This document shows positions 21,276-32,025 of a stretch of DNA of 64,000 nucleotides, piece after piece. The stretch is from Allantophomopsis cytisporea (taxonomy: Eukaryota > Ascomycota > Leotiomycetes > Phacidiales > Phacidiaceae): contig CP103037.1 of the NCBI GenBank assembly GCA_024752435.1, positions 992,001 to 1,056,000 of the forward strand, in the 5' to 3' direction. A program made the position numbers and the translations under genes. The notes beneath the pieces were generated by a model. It saw only the letters and a program-made list of their open reading frames with translations. It had not been told where the DNA came from and made no database searches. Position 1 is the stretch's first letter. Each line of letters opens with the position of its first letter.

Positions 21276-21959
21276 TCATGCACTGCCTGCTGCCTTCTCT
21301 CTCTCTTGCCATAATCTCGAGATAGCTTCGCCGGTTCCCTTGACGATCAGATCGTGCTCCTCGTTGTGCATGCGCTCCTCCAACTGTTCAAGTGTATCGC
21401 CCTCCTTACACTCAACCTCCCTCACGAAGATCGGTTGCCCTCTATCCACCTCGCTGATCACATAGTGGACCATAATTCCCGTCTTGTTATCCTTGAGCTT
21501 GCCCTTCTGAAAGTCATCGAAGGCTCTCTGAATGGCATTTGCACCGTCATAAGCCCCTGGTTTCGCCGGATGAAGGTTGATGACTGGCACGTTCGCAGCG
21601 ACAAGAGGATCGAGGAACGATGGTGCTAGAATATGCATCCATCCTGCACAGACTACGATGTCTGGTTTGTCTGCCAGAACAATCTTGGCCAGATCGGCAT
21701 CGTATGCAATTCGAGCCTGTTGCTTCACAGCTTCGTCCTTCTCGCCGCTCGCAAGGTACTTGCCAGACACGAGGTTGTGGTAGGTCGTAGGGATGTTGGC
21801 ATTGGCAGCGCGAGTGAGGCCAAATGCGGTCTTGCGATTCGAGATTACTCGTACAATGCGGGCATTCTTTGGCAATAGCGGTTGAGCATCGATAATAGCC
21901 TGTAGGTTTGAGCCGTTTCCTGAAATCAGGACGGTGATTCTGGTTTCTTGTTCCGACAT
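21276..21959 (-). CDS. ADE8: Phosphoribosylglycinamide formyltransferase (GAR transformylase)
   Basis: Intronless, 227 aa, start ATG at 21959. Transfers the formyl group of 10-formyl-tetrahydrofolate to GAR, the third step of de novo purine synthesis, in the cytosol. The N-terminal GAR-binding loop ITVLISGNGSNLQAIID is present, as are the catalytic block VINLHPAKPGAYDGANAIQR (Asn and His of N-x-H-P) and the folate-side aspartate in HYVISEVDRGQPIF. These are the three active-site elements of PurN/Ade8. Length agrees with yeast Ade8 (214 aa). Divergent from the small membrane protein gene, 498 bp apart. Confidence 0.97.
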   Translation of the reverse strand: MSEQETRITVLISGNGSNLQAIIDAQPLLPKNARIVRVISNRKTAFGLTRAANANIPTTYHNLVSGKYLASGEKDEAVKQQARIAYDADLAKIVLADKPDIVVCAGWMHILAPSFLDPLVAANVPVINLHPAKPGAYDGANAIQRAFDDFQKGKLKDNKTGIMVHYVISEVDRGQPIFVREVECKEGDTLEQLEERMHNEEHDLIVKGTGEAISRLWQEREKAAGSA

Positions 21960-22457
21960 AGTTATGTATAGTGATTTGTATGTGGGGTTTGGGGACGTGG
22001 GGTATGCTGTTGGAAGATATTTTTTTGGACTGTGTGCTGAATGTGCGTTTGCATTTTGCCGTATCTTAACCTAAGGTATCTTGATACGAATGATCTCTAT
22101 ACTAGCCGAGTCAACCATATGCCTGCTTTTGTATTCTTTTTTCTCATTGTTATTACAGTATTGCCTGACGCTTATGTATTTCTATGTGCCTTTATGCGCC
22201 CGGAAATTCTACTTATATGCGTCAGAACATTCTACCCCATGGAAGCTCTTAAGCGGTTAAACCAGTAAGAAAGCGAGCGACCTTCGATGATGCTTTGACG
22301 CTGACGCCTCAGTCTCAGCGCAACTACTAAAAAGTTTCCGATAGCACTCCAAATTCCTACACGAACCTCGAAATTCTAATTGATCAACAACCAATTGCTC
22401 TGTCATGAGCAGACAATAATCCCGAAATCCAGTCAATCCGAATCAACAATCTTCGAA
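21960..22457. other. Divergent upstream region of ADE8
   Basis: 498 bp bidirectional promoter region between ADE8 and the two-TM protein. A TGACGCTGACGCCTCAG stretch lies near 22297-22313 and a TGACG also occurs near 22167. I did not find a clear Gcn4/CpcA TGACTCA site. Confidence 0.4.
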
Positions 22458-23030
22458 ATGTCTACAACCCAACCAACACCCAGCGAAGCGGCAGCTCTCC
22501 GCGAGCAAAACATCCAGAACTTTCTTCACAACGTCGCCATCGGCTCCGTGATTCTATGCCCACTGATCATTGCGCTGCCGCCGCGCAAACTTGATTTCTA
22601 TACCTTCTCGTTAGTGACCGGCACGTTCATTGCGGGTGATTACCTTGTATCCAAGCGCTATGGCAAGAGTGTGATTCAAAGTACATCTGATTTCATGAAC
22701 CGGACGGCGGCCGGGATTGCAGAGGGCGGGCAGTTACCCGAGAAGGCAAAGGAAACGCAGAGGAGGATTAAGGAAGAGAGGGAACGTTTGGGTATCAGAG
22801 AGAAGGCGAAGGAGCAGGGAGTGTTAGAGAAGCTATGGATGGGGGAGGAGAAGGAGGGTTGGAAAGAGGAGAGGGATCGCAAGGAGAAAGAGGCGCTTGA
22901 AGAGGGGAGGGGATATGGTGGACTTATTGCAGATCAGATTTGGGAGGTATGGAATTGGGGGAAGAAGAGTGCGGAAGAGGTTAAGGAGATTGATGAGAAG
23001 GTTGTAGAGGAGAAGAAGAATGAGAAGTGA
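22458..23030 (+). CDS. Small two-TM fungal membrane protein ('rhomboid family' in some annotations)
   Basis: Intronless, 190 aa from the first good ATG (MSTTQPTPSE). Two hydrophobic stretches at about 25-45 (VAIGSVILCPLIIALPPRKL) and 48-64 (FYTFSLVTGTFIAGDYL), then a long highly charged Glu/Lys/Arg helix with coiled-coil character to the end. I recall close fungal relatives labelled 'rhomboid family membrane protein', but there is no GxSG serine or catalytic His here, so it is not an active rhomboid protease; the label is probably inherited. Mitochondrial or ER membrane location is possible. Function unknown. Confidence 0.75.
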   Translation: MSTTQPTPSEAAALREQNIQNFLHNVAIGSVILCPLIIALPPRKLDFYTFSLVTGTFIAGDYLVSKRYGKSVIQSTSDFMNRTAAGIAEGGQLPEKAKETQRRIKEERERLGIREKAKEQGVLEKLWMGEEKEGWKEERDRKEKEALEEGRGYGGLIADQIWEVWNWGKKSAEEVKEIDEKVVEEKKNEK

Positions 23031-23947
23031 AGGGTCTAGGATGATGGATCTGGAAATACGCCCTTGGTACGGCAATAAAAGGCCTAGATTTTGATATGAT
23101 GAGTTAAACATCATAGGAAGCAGAACAGCGTGGACTGATGGCTTAAACGTATCTATAAGGTGTTTCTCCTACACAAAAAGTGTCGTAGAGCGAGGAAAAT
23201 ATCATGCAATGCTTGTTGCTTTCATATAGAACATACCATGCTATGCTGGGCTATCGATTCCGATTCCTTTGTTCCCCTGTTACCTACTCGTATGCACTCA
23301 TGGATCATGACCCAGGACTCAGCTTCACTACTGCAATATACGTGTTCCTTACTCCATGAGGTTTTGTCGTGGCTCCAAATTTATGGTGAACGTTGGCAGT
23401 GGCCATGTGTGGCAGTGCGTGGCGGCCATCTATTGAGCAAGGAGACGAGGGAGGGAGGATAAATGGATGGAATTAATTGATCGACTCGCCCATTCTCATT
23501 CCCCTGTCCAAACAAACATTCCACGAACTTGAGATACAAAAGCACCCTCACTTGATCGAGAATATTAAAGAAATTGCTACCATCATTCTCTACATTCATC
23601 AAGCTTGATAGATACATTCACCCTTTTTACTTCCTTCGCGCCACAATTTACTGCTGCCTTCCCAAACTTACCAATGCTTATCACTGCTAAGCCTGCTCGC
23701 CCGCCTGTACCAGCCCCGATTTAGAACTCGCCAGATCGCATCCGCTGCATCAAGGGATTTCGACAACACAAAACCTCGCCCAACACTCTTTCTCCCCAGA
23801 ACAACTCTTCCAGTCTTTAAATATCACCGGGAAAAAACATATTTCACTCCTTCAACTAAACCGAATAGTCCAAAGGAGACCCTCATCACTCGACATCATC
23901 TGTGCACAACCGCTACAACTCTCTGATCCTTGATCTCATCAAACGCA
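23031..23947. other. Intergenic, PRA1 promoter and leader
   Basis: 0.9 kb. The last 200 bp are C/A/T-rich with few G (a fungal 5'-leader look), starting about 23740. Nothing else recognised. Confidence 0.5.
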
Positions 23948-24478
23948 ATGGCTCGCATTCAGATCCCTATCGATGCACTGACATCGAGACTCAACCTGGG
24001 AGACCGCTTCTCCGGCTTGCGCTCCCAGTCAGTCGCTGCCAGATTCTCCAACCTCAAGCCGATTGCCGAATTCCTCGACCTCAAGCGTCTTTCGAAGCCA
24101 CAGAACTTTGGAGAGGTCCAGTCCCGCGTCAACTACAACCTCGGCTACTTCTCCAGCAATTATGCTGCTGTGGTGGTCATGCTCAGTATCTACGGCCTTC
24201 TCACCAACCTGACTCTTCTCTTCGTCATCATTCTCGTTGTAGGAGGTATGTGGGGTATTGGCAAGCTCGAGGGTCGTGATCTGGAGCTTGGAAGCGCACG
24301 CGTCACCTCCTCTCAACTCTACACTGTGATGTTGTGCGTTGCTGTCCCTCTCGGTATCTATGCTGCACCGATCTCCACAGCTTTGTGGCTCATTGGTGCC
24401 AGTGGAGTCACCGTGCTCGGGCACGCATCGTTGATGGATAAGCCAATCGATGAGGCTTTTTCCGGGGAGGCGGTCTAA
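23948..24478 (+). CDS. PRA1-family prenylated Rab acceptor
   Basis: Intronless, 176 aa, start MARIQIPIDALT. N-terminal amphipathic segment, then the family core: PQNFGEVQSRVNYNLGYF (the PRA1 motif linking prenylated Rabs to the membrane), then two closely spaced hydrophobic hairpins (NYAAVVVMLSIYGLLTNLTL with LLFVIILVVGG, and QLYTVMLCVAVPLGIYAA with ALWLIGASGVTVLGHAS). The tail is acidic (DEAFSGEAV). Yeast Yip3/Pra1 acts in ER-Golgi traffic and Rab membrane delivery. The stop codon is only 26 bp before the ATG of the next ORF on the same strand, an unusually tight spacing for this window (see findings). Confidence 0.93.
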   Translation: MARIQIPIDALTSRLNLGDRFSGLRSQSVAARFSNLKPIAEFLDLKRLSKPQNFGEVQSRVNYNLGYFSSNYAAVVVMLSIYGLLTNLTLLFVIILVVGGMWGIGKLEGRDLELGSARVTSSQLYTVMLCVAVPLGIYAAPISTALWLIGASGVTVLGHASLMDKPIDEAFSGEAV

Positions 24479-24504
24479 GTGGTCGGCCGCGACCTCCCAA
24501 TGAG

Positions 24505-25674
24505 ATGCCCCTATGGGGAAGACCACCAGGGGCTCGGGGGAGCGTGAGGAGGCAGGTGTGGGAGCGCGAACAGGTGGCTTGGCAGGAGCAGGCGCGCATA
24601 CAGGAGCTGGACAGTGATGATGATTATTCTTACGGCGTTGGGGGTCTTGCACAGAAAAGATTTGCGAGCGATCCTTTGCATTTTACGGGTACCGACATTG
24701 GCGCACGACCTCGCAGGAGTTATGTCTATGGGGGTTCCGACTCGTCAGGAGACACTGATGAATTGGGAGATGGGAGTGAGATACAGTTGGCTTTGCGCGA
24801 CAAGGAGGAGGCGATGGTGGAAAGAGCACTAGCACGGATACGAAAAGCACAGGAGAAGGGGAAGAAAGACGTCAAACTTAGTCCTGAGGAGTTAGCTGCA
24901 TTGGAGCGCCGACGGAAACGTATGCAATCGGCAGACAAGAGACGAGGAAGCGGCGACCAAAGGCGACATGATGACCGTATTGCTGTACCACTTTCTCAGC
25001 TGGAGCCACTCTCTAGAAAAAGTAGACCGAGGAGAGAGGAAACACCACCTCCTTCGGCACCACCGCCAGGCATGCTCGTCGAAGGACCCGACGGCCAACT
25101 AACATATGCAACAATTGGCCAGCCGCCTTCTAAGCGTAATTCTCCAGCATCTCGTCCTCGTTCTTCAACCCAGACCCGGGAGACACCGCCTCCACTGCCA
25201 AGGCAGTATATGCCCTCAACCGGCCGGCATTTCTCTGACGGCACACGACCAGATTCAGGCCGACCTCTTCCACACGAAGACTCTTGGCAACCTCGCCCAC
25301 AAGGTAGCTCAGTTCATCCTGTTGATCCCTTCCTCTATCAAATTGTTGATGCCGACCATCCTTCCTCTATTCCCGGTCAATATCTCGACCCGCGGAGAAA
25401 CGTCTCCGGTCCTGAGATCCAATATTCCACCAGACCAGCCTCCTCCTCATCAAGGCCTGTTAGCAACGTTTACCCCGCCTCTGCCTCTATGAGGGGAAGT
25501 CAAATTGCTAGCCATTCGGACCCCGCGCTGGTTAGGCGGCAGGTGGTTGTGGATGTCAGCAGCGAGGATAGCAGTGACGAACTGGGCAACGGTGTGCGTG
25601 TCGAGCGTGAATATACCTCGACTTCTGTGCCGAGGAAGCCGGTCGCCAAGGCAAAGAGGAGAACCCATAGATAG
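24505..25674 (+). CDS. Disordered basic/proline-rich fungal protein, unknown function
   Basis: Intronless, 389 aa. Opens MPLWGRPPGARGSVRRQVWE, an Arg-rich helix (REQVAWQEQARIQELDSDDD), then a conserved-looking segment with FTGTDIGARPRRSYVYGG, a charged helix LRDKEEAMVERALARIRKAQ through LSPEELAALERRRKRMQ, and a long Pro/Ser-rich tail with an acidic VDVSSEDSSDELGNG patch and a basic C-terminus KAKRRTHR. No enzymatic domain, signal peptide or TM. I believe similar proteins occur across Pezizomycotina as hypothetical proteins but cannot name a function. The frame is open about 50 bp upstream of the ATG, overlapping the end of PRA1. The regular helix-tail architecture and strong amino-acid bias argue that it is a real gene. 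Confidence 0.75.
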   Translation: MPLWGRPPGARGSVRRQVWEREQVAWQEQARIQELDSDDDYSYGVGGLAQKRFASDPLHFTGTDIGARPRRSYVYGGSDSSGDTDELGDGSEIQLALRDKEEAMVERALARIRKAQEKGKKDVKLSPEELAALERRRKRMQSADKRRGSGDQRRHDDRIAVPLSQLEPLSRKSRPRREETPPPSAPPPGMLVEGPDGQLTYATIGQPPSKRNSPASRPRSSTQTRETPPPLPRQYMPSTGRHFSDGTRPDSGRPLPHEDSWQPRPQGSSVHPVDPFLYQIVDADHPSSIPGQYLDPRRNVSGPEIQYSTRPASSSSRPVSNVYPASASMRGSQIASHSDPALVRRQVVVDVSSEDSSDELGNGVRVEREYTSTSVPRKPVAKAKRRTHR

Positions 25675-26385
25675 TGCTTCTGCGTTACTCGGCCTTTATA
25701 GACTTTTTCTTCTTTGATTAATGCATTATTTTCCTTCTTGTACGCGCTTAAAGCCTGACTGTTTGTCTGCATGAGATGGTCCGACTCCCTGATCTAAATC
25801 AATGAGTGCACCTTTTTGATGAGAGTTGCGAATATAGAGTAAATTATATTGCTTGTTGACCTGCTATATCAACTTATGTACAACCAACAGGTCAAAGCAT
25901 CATTCTCTCGCGACGTGGGAACTACTTTCGATCAGTATCTACATAAAACTAGTCTAAACTTAACCTCAAGCTTCGCTCTTGGAAGCGTCTCGTCGCAGTA
26001 CGTTGTTCTGTGGGGACAGAGATACGCGAGTGAAGCCTGTGAATCAGAATGAATTTGCGAACGAACCCTGCGACAATAAGTGGAATGGTCTGAGAGCTGA
26101 GATGCAGGAATATCCTTGCAATGGCTATGCGGTTCCTGGCTCTTGCGCGTGGAGCCTGTAGAGGGACACCGGGATTTACTTATTCTCATCAGGTCTTAAC
26201 ATCAAATCACATGGATTACACTTGGCACTTCTAGGTGCTTGGAAGTTTCTTTGAATTCAATCCTACAACGCTTGGTAGGCTGAGAGGTAGATACGGACGA
26301 ACGTATCCTTGGAGAAGTATGAACGTATAATCCTCAGTGCAACCAAGTGCAATAGCTATACAGCAAGTTTTAACCTGCCGATGCA
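25675..26385. other. Convergent intergenic
   Basis: 711 bp between two stop codons; no gene or repeat recognised. Confidence 0.6.
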
Positions 26386-29300
26386 CTATGTTTCTGGGCG
26401 TTCCGTGCTGACACTAGCCACCTCATTCTCATCAACTTTCTCAGCCTCTTCCTTCTCACTGTTTACATTTCCATTCACACTCTCCTCCGCTACCTGTCCA
26501 GTAACGGACTCTTCGTTCCTGTCTGCTCTATCTGCACCTGTAGGCTCTGTAGTCTCCGTCTCAGGAGATTCAGCAGGCTCAGTAGGCTGAACAGGCTCAG
26601 CAGATTCAACAAGATCCTCCGCTGCATCCTCCCAACTCTCGGGTGCATTTTCCGCCTCAATCCTCTTCCTCTCAGCCTCTTCTCTCTCCTTCTTCGCCTT
26701 CGCCTTCTTAGCCGCCAAATTACCCAGCACAGTGAACTGACTCTTGTTGCCGACGGGTGTCTGGCTTGGAGCTCTGAGAGGTGCAGAGCCCTTAGCAGCG
26801 ACCTGGCTCCATCCTCCACCAAGTGACTGGTCTTCTTCCCGACGAATGATGTTCAGTGAGTGGTCGACACGGCAGAGTGAAATTGCCTTGGCCATATCAT
26901 GTGCTTTGAGGGATTGCATTAGCAATGGCTTCAGCTGGGTTAGGGTGGCCGAAGTAGTTTCTTCGTTTGTGGCAGAAGGGTTCGTAGGCGTGGCTTTGAG
27001 GACTATTTCCTCCGATGGGAGGAAAGAAATCTCGAATTTCAATTCCGGTAAAGCATTAAAATTGTCTGCAAACCCAGACTTGACGTCTTCGATGGTGAGT
27101 GCAAATCGAGGAGACGAAAGGACAAAAGCATTGAAAGGATCGAAGTTGTTCGCCTTCTTCTTTGTGATTACCATAGATTCCGCTGCGGGTCTAAGCTTCA
27201 CACATTGGCCTAGAGTTTTCATGGGCGCAGACACAAATTTGGGTGTCTTGAGGACAATAACATGTCGATGAGGTTCAGCTGTTATAAAGTTAGTGCATTA
27301 TCCTTATGGAGGAACGGAGAACTTACGATCCATACTCTCAGAATCAAGGCCGAAGTCCTGAGCAAGAGAGTGCACGAACATACGCTGATTCGGCTTCATT
27401 GGTTGAAATCTCAGACGCTTCTCCCGGTCATCAGCTGCGAAGACACGAATTTCCCGTTCCTGGGTTTGAGTCCACTTCGATGGCAGCTCACGATACATGT
27501 TTAGAGTATCCTGAGAGTAGGGGATATGATCGTCAGCATGCGTAGCTGGGTCAATGTTGAGAGCAGAAGCTAGTTTTTGATTGCGGATCAAACGAGCACA
27601 CTCATCATCGCAAGTCAAAGTCTTCTCGGTGTTTCCACTGCCAGCCTTCGATGCCAAACATCTCATCTCAACCTTTTGTCGTTGACATTCACATGTGACA
27701 AGTACTTTGCTTTGGCATGGTCTTGTCGAATCTTCTTTGCATGGATACGGTGCATGGCAGGGATCAAGGCAAGAGTGACCACACACAGTCTTGGGCCGAC
27801 CACATGGTTGACTACAAGAACTGGTTGCATCCTCACACTCGCCGTTCCTGTGGCATTGCTTGAGACAAGTGTGATTACCACACTTCAACTTCTTGCCGCA
27901 GACTTCCCCGCATCGAACTTCCTGGAAGAAGCAGGGTTGGTTCTTCAGACTATTGCGACCACAGAGACACATTTTCTGCATCAAATAGGGGCACTTCGGA
28001 CAATTTTCTTCGTCGCCATGGCAGTTGTGAGGAACCTTGGGATGACCACAGGTTGTGGGACGGTTGCATGAGAATCGACAGGGTGGTGGTGGTGTTCCAC
28101 ATGGAAGTGGGGGATGCAAGGTCGTTCTGCCGCAGCGACAGCTGATTTCATCGAAGATAGCCTCACGACAAGTACCACAAGGACCACGATGGCAAAGTTC
28201 TTCACAGGTGTGGTTCCCGCATTTCAGCAGTCTACCACATGTGCGAAGACAAACATGTTCCGCTTCGAAGCCTTCATCCACGACTCGGGTATTACTGCCG
28301 AGAGGTCGAAGTTTTCGCTTGTTGGCTTGACGCTCGATTGCTTTCTTTTCTCCTGAGCAGCATCGCTCCGAACATTCGTGACGGCCGCAGTTGAGGGTAA
28401 CCTTGCAAGTACGGCGGCATTGTGGAGGCTCGTCGTGGCCTTGGTGGCAAATAGTTGTTGAGTGAGTTCTTCCACATCGACAAGAAATTTCGACAGTGGC
28501 AAAGCATGGTTGACAAGGTCCAGTATGGCAGACATTTTTACAACGATGGCCACATGACAGCACTTGATCGCAGACCTCCTTGCATTGTGGGATTTTGTCT
28601 TCACAAGACTGTCGTGGCTCCGCAAGCAGTTTTTCAAGGCTTGTCTTGCCACATGGACAGCGTGTAACAACTTCAGGAGATAGGGGACATCTCGCAGGAC
28701 TTGCATCCTGGGCATGACAAGCCTTCTCGCAGAAATGCTTGCCACAATCGAAAGGTCTACCACATGTATCCCTGCACGCAAAAGAACCAGTCCACTCTTC
28801 AGTTGTGACTCTCTCAGTGACTGGATCAATATCGTTCGTTTCAGCCGGGTCTGAGGTTAGTACCTCCTTTTTACTTAGTTTCTCATTACCTCGGTCGCTG
28901 CACTTGACAAGCTTCTCGACCTTGCCACAGTAGCATCGAGACTCCACGGGAATATCGCATTCACCGCATAATCCTTCGTGACAACCACGGGTACACTCAT
29001 GCTCACCACATGGCATAAGATCTCCACACACAGCCCCACAGCTCCAGCCATTATCATAGTCGGTTTCAATACAGCGCTTTTTGGAAGACTTCTTTCCACA
29101 AAAGCAATACTGTTCGGGTCCCATGTATGAGCAAGGCGGACATGGCCCAGCATGGCATGCTAGGTCGCAGGCGTGAGGACATTTCTTTGGTGCTCTTTCC
29201 TTGCCACAAGTTTGCCCACAGGAATGTGGTGGTAATCCAGCAATTGGACGAGGATCAACCTCCTTCTCACACCAACAGGTATAATGTGTGGGCATGACAT

Positions 29301-30122
29301 CTTTAGGGAGATTACAACCGGGACAACGCCATTGGCGTTGTGGTGGCAGGTCACCATTTTGTGGCTGCTCTTGCTGTTGCTTAGATCCCTCGTTCTTGGC
29401 CCACTTTTTGACACAGGTCAGATGAAAGACGGACCAACAAGTCTTACACGACCAGATCTTCGAATTGCGTAGAACCTCGCTTGTACAGATAGGACATTCG
29501 TATAAGCTATAGGCGATGTCTTCGTGAATTCGGGTTGCAAGATCCGGAGCCATGGATTTCGACATTCGTCTAGCCTTTGGCTGATGGGGTGGATGAGCAT
29601 TGCTATGGACTAGTTAACTCTGCCAAAGTTGACTTGTATTCATTCGTGATGCATTGATTCCTACCTTTTTCCCGAATGTACTTGGCCAGGACGAAACTCT
29701 GCAGCATCGGCTTTTAGATCGCCTTGGGCACCACCTGAAGAGCTCTCCGACGTTGTAAGCTGACCACCGAACACCCTGCCGCCAGCCATTAATGGAGCCT
29801 GGTTACCTCCTCTTCCGCCTCCCCTTCCACCTCCTCGACCTCGACCACCACGTCCTCCACGTCTTGAGTTGCCTCGACGTCCTTCTTGCTGCGAGGTATG
29901 GTCCGACTGGTTTGCTGGTATTGTGGGGGCCGTCGAAGTTGAAAAGGCTACTTGAGGTACGGGAGTAGTCGTTGCGGGTGTCGTTGTATTGCTTGCAGGT
30001 GCGCTGGCTCCAATCGGTATGTTTTGTTGATTTCCTCCTCTGCGTGACTTACGCCACCTTTGCCTTGAACCCCGCGAAGGCCCAGATTGTGACGCTTGCG
30101 AGGATGTAGGTTGAGACTCCAT
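26386..30122 (-). CDS. FAP1: NF-X1-type zinc finger / R3H protein (FAP1-like)
   Basis: Three exons on the minus strand: 30122..29665, 29602..27327, 27278..26386 (1208 aa); introns 62 and 48 bp. Domains in order: Ser/Thr-rich start; an RGG-rich stretch (about 81-107); a RING/PHD-like finger from about 189 (CPICTSEVL, then CKTCWSVFHLTCVKKW, then WRCPGCN); a series of NF-X1 repeats of the form C-G-x-C-x-x-x-C-H-x-G-P-C; an R3H domain (QRMFVHSLAQDFGLDSESMD, with the R-x3-H pair) whose end crosses intron 2; and a C-terminal region ending in Glu/Ser-rich sequence. Human NFX1 and yeast Fap1 (FKBP12-associated) share this order. Such proteins act as RING E3 ligases and/or transcription or RNA regulators. 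Start: ATG at 30122; another lies at 30140 in frame. Confidence 0.95.
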
Positions 30123-30948
30123 GATCGTAGTGGAGGGCAATGTCTTTTCCTGTCGTGAATTCGTCTTGCGGGCTCGAATGTTTGCTGAAGAAGCTTATCT
30201 TCAAGAATCTCGAAAAAAGTGCAAGGTATTGCTGATGTAAAGCAATGCGCCTTCGAAATACGGCGTCTTCGTAGGGATGAAAAAAATAACACAAATGCAA
30301 AATATGAGTGGGGAGTACAAAGAGCGTGTGTTCGTGAGGTCTTTGTAATGATTAGATGTGAAAGATCTTAAGAAGGGTGCTACTGTGGCAATTCAAACTA
30401 TTAATCATAAAAGGTTCATATCTACCGTACCATTCAGCTCGCTAGCAATTCCGATGACTCTTTCGCGGAAATTATTTAGTCAGCCTCGCTGGAAAAGAGT
30501 CATCAGTGCACAGCCTTGTCGCAGAAATGCTTAAGCGTGCAGGCATACCCCGTCCTGCCCCCCATATTAACATAAACGAGTCATAGAAGCACTACATAAA
30601 TTCAATTGAATTGAACCCTATAATTTTGATGCGGGAGATTATTTTACGTCATATCAAATCCCAGTAATCTACTGATTCATTACTCCGTGATGCCTGCAGG
30701 GTTGTGACGTTCACTGCTTGAGCTTAAAATGTTCAAGAGGCAGATGGAAGTGTGGGGGAGGACAAGATGCTGAACGCGCTTTGTTCTGGTGTTCTACTGA
30801 AAAACCAAATATGAGAGAAATTTCAATCATTAGTTGAACTGCATGAATTGACTAATGCTAAAACTATGATGAACGAGACTGCACAATCAGCCGTGAAATG
30901 TTATCTTTATACACCAAACTACACAACGAGCACTCATCTACACGTTAT
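30123..30948. other. Intergenic SDH2 3' / FAP1 5'
   Basis: 826 bp between tandem minus-strand genes; holds the FAP1 promoter. A/T-rich, with no clear repeats. Confidence 0.55.
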
Positions 30949-32025
30949 TTAAAAGGCCCTAAGAAAACGTGTTAGTCTTTTGATCTTCAACATAATATAG
31001 GATCAAATACATACATCTCCTTCTTGATCTCTGCAATAGCAAGACCTGGGTTAAGACCCTTGGGGCAGGTTCTTGAGCAGTTGAGAATGGTGTGGCATCT
31101 GTACAAGCTCATGGAGTTGTCGAGAGCAGCTTTACGTTGTGGCTTCTTCTCGTCACGGGAATCTGCGAGCCATCTGTAGGACTGGAGAAGAATGGCTGGA
31201 CCAAGGTATTCCTCAGAGTTCCACCAGTAAGATGGGCAGGATGTCGAGCAGCAGGCACAGAGAATACACTCGTAGAGACCGTCAAGCTTCTTGCGGTCTT
31301 CCTTGCTCTGGCGGTATTCACGTCCCTAGAATTTGTTAGAATATGTTCTGAATGTGAAATATCGCTATCTTACGTCTGGAGCAGGGGTGTCGCGCTGAAG
31401 GTATGGCTTGATGGACTTGTATTGCTTGTAGAATTGGGTCAAGTCTGGTACAATATCCTTGACGACATAGGTGTGGGGAAGAGGGTAGATCTTAGACTCT
31501 TGCTTGGTGTCGGTTGGAATACGGCCTATTGTATCGTCAGCTTCTTTTGTGCTTTCTTAACACCTCTATCTGGGATTAATAGCACTTACACAAGCAAGCA
31601 AGTGTGTTGACACCGTCGATGTTCATGGCACAACTTCCACAGATACCCTCACGGCAAGATCTTCGGAAAGTAAGGGTTGGGTCTACCTCGTTCTTGATGC
31701 GAATGAGGGCATCCAACATCATCGGACCGGTCTTGTTCAAGTCGAGGGTGTAGGACTGCATGCGTGGCTTGGAGGATGGCTCATCCGGGTTCCATCGGTA
31801 GATGTGGAAGGTCTTGATCTTGGCATCAGCATCTGGAGCTGGCTCCTTGATTGTTGATGTCTGAGATTCAGGAATTGGCTTGACAGAAGAGGCGAGAGGA
31901 TCGTTGGATCCAACCTGGTTGCCGGTCGTGTGTCCAACGGAGGCGAAAGAGCGGGAAGCAATTGGGGCTCTGAAGGCAGATCGCGACGCCGCGAAGAGGC
32001 GGGAGGAGGTACGAAGTGCTGCCAT
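30949..32025 (-). CDS. SDH2: Succinate dehydrogenase iron-sulfur subunit
   Basis: Four exons on the minus strand: 32025..31590, 31525..31374, 31325..31015, 30958..30949 (302 aa); introns 64, 48 and 56 bp. An Arg/Ser-rich mitochondrial presequence (first ~30 residues) precedes the ferredoxin domain, with the [2Fe-2S] ligands in CREGICGSC and TLACLC (C124, C129, C132, C144), and the C-terminal domain has two clusters, CILCACCSTSCPSYWW and CHTILNCSRTCPKGLNPG, for [4Fe-4S] and [3Fe-4S]. It passes electrons from FAD in Sdh1 to ubiquinone in complex II. The final exon is only 10 nt and encodes the last Met-Ala-Phe (Met split by the intron). The longer frame to 32085 has no better start. Confidence 0.97.

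Noticed and set aside
22380..22457. N-terminal extension of the small two-TM protein
   Set aside because: The open frame begins with a TTG rather than ATG; ATG at 22458 gives a normal fungal start.
22458..23030. Active rhomboid protease
   Set aside because: Only two TM helices, no GxSG serine and no catalytic His; the family name in some annotations is not supported by the sequence.
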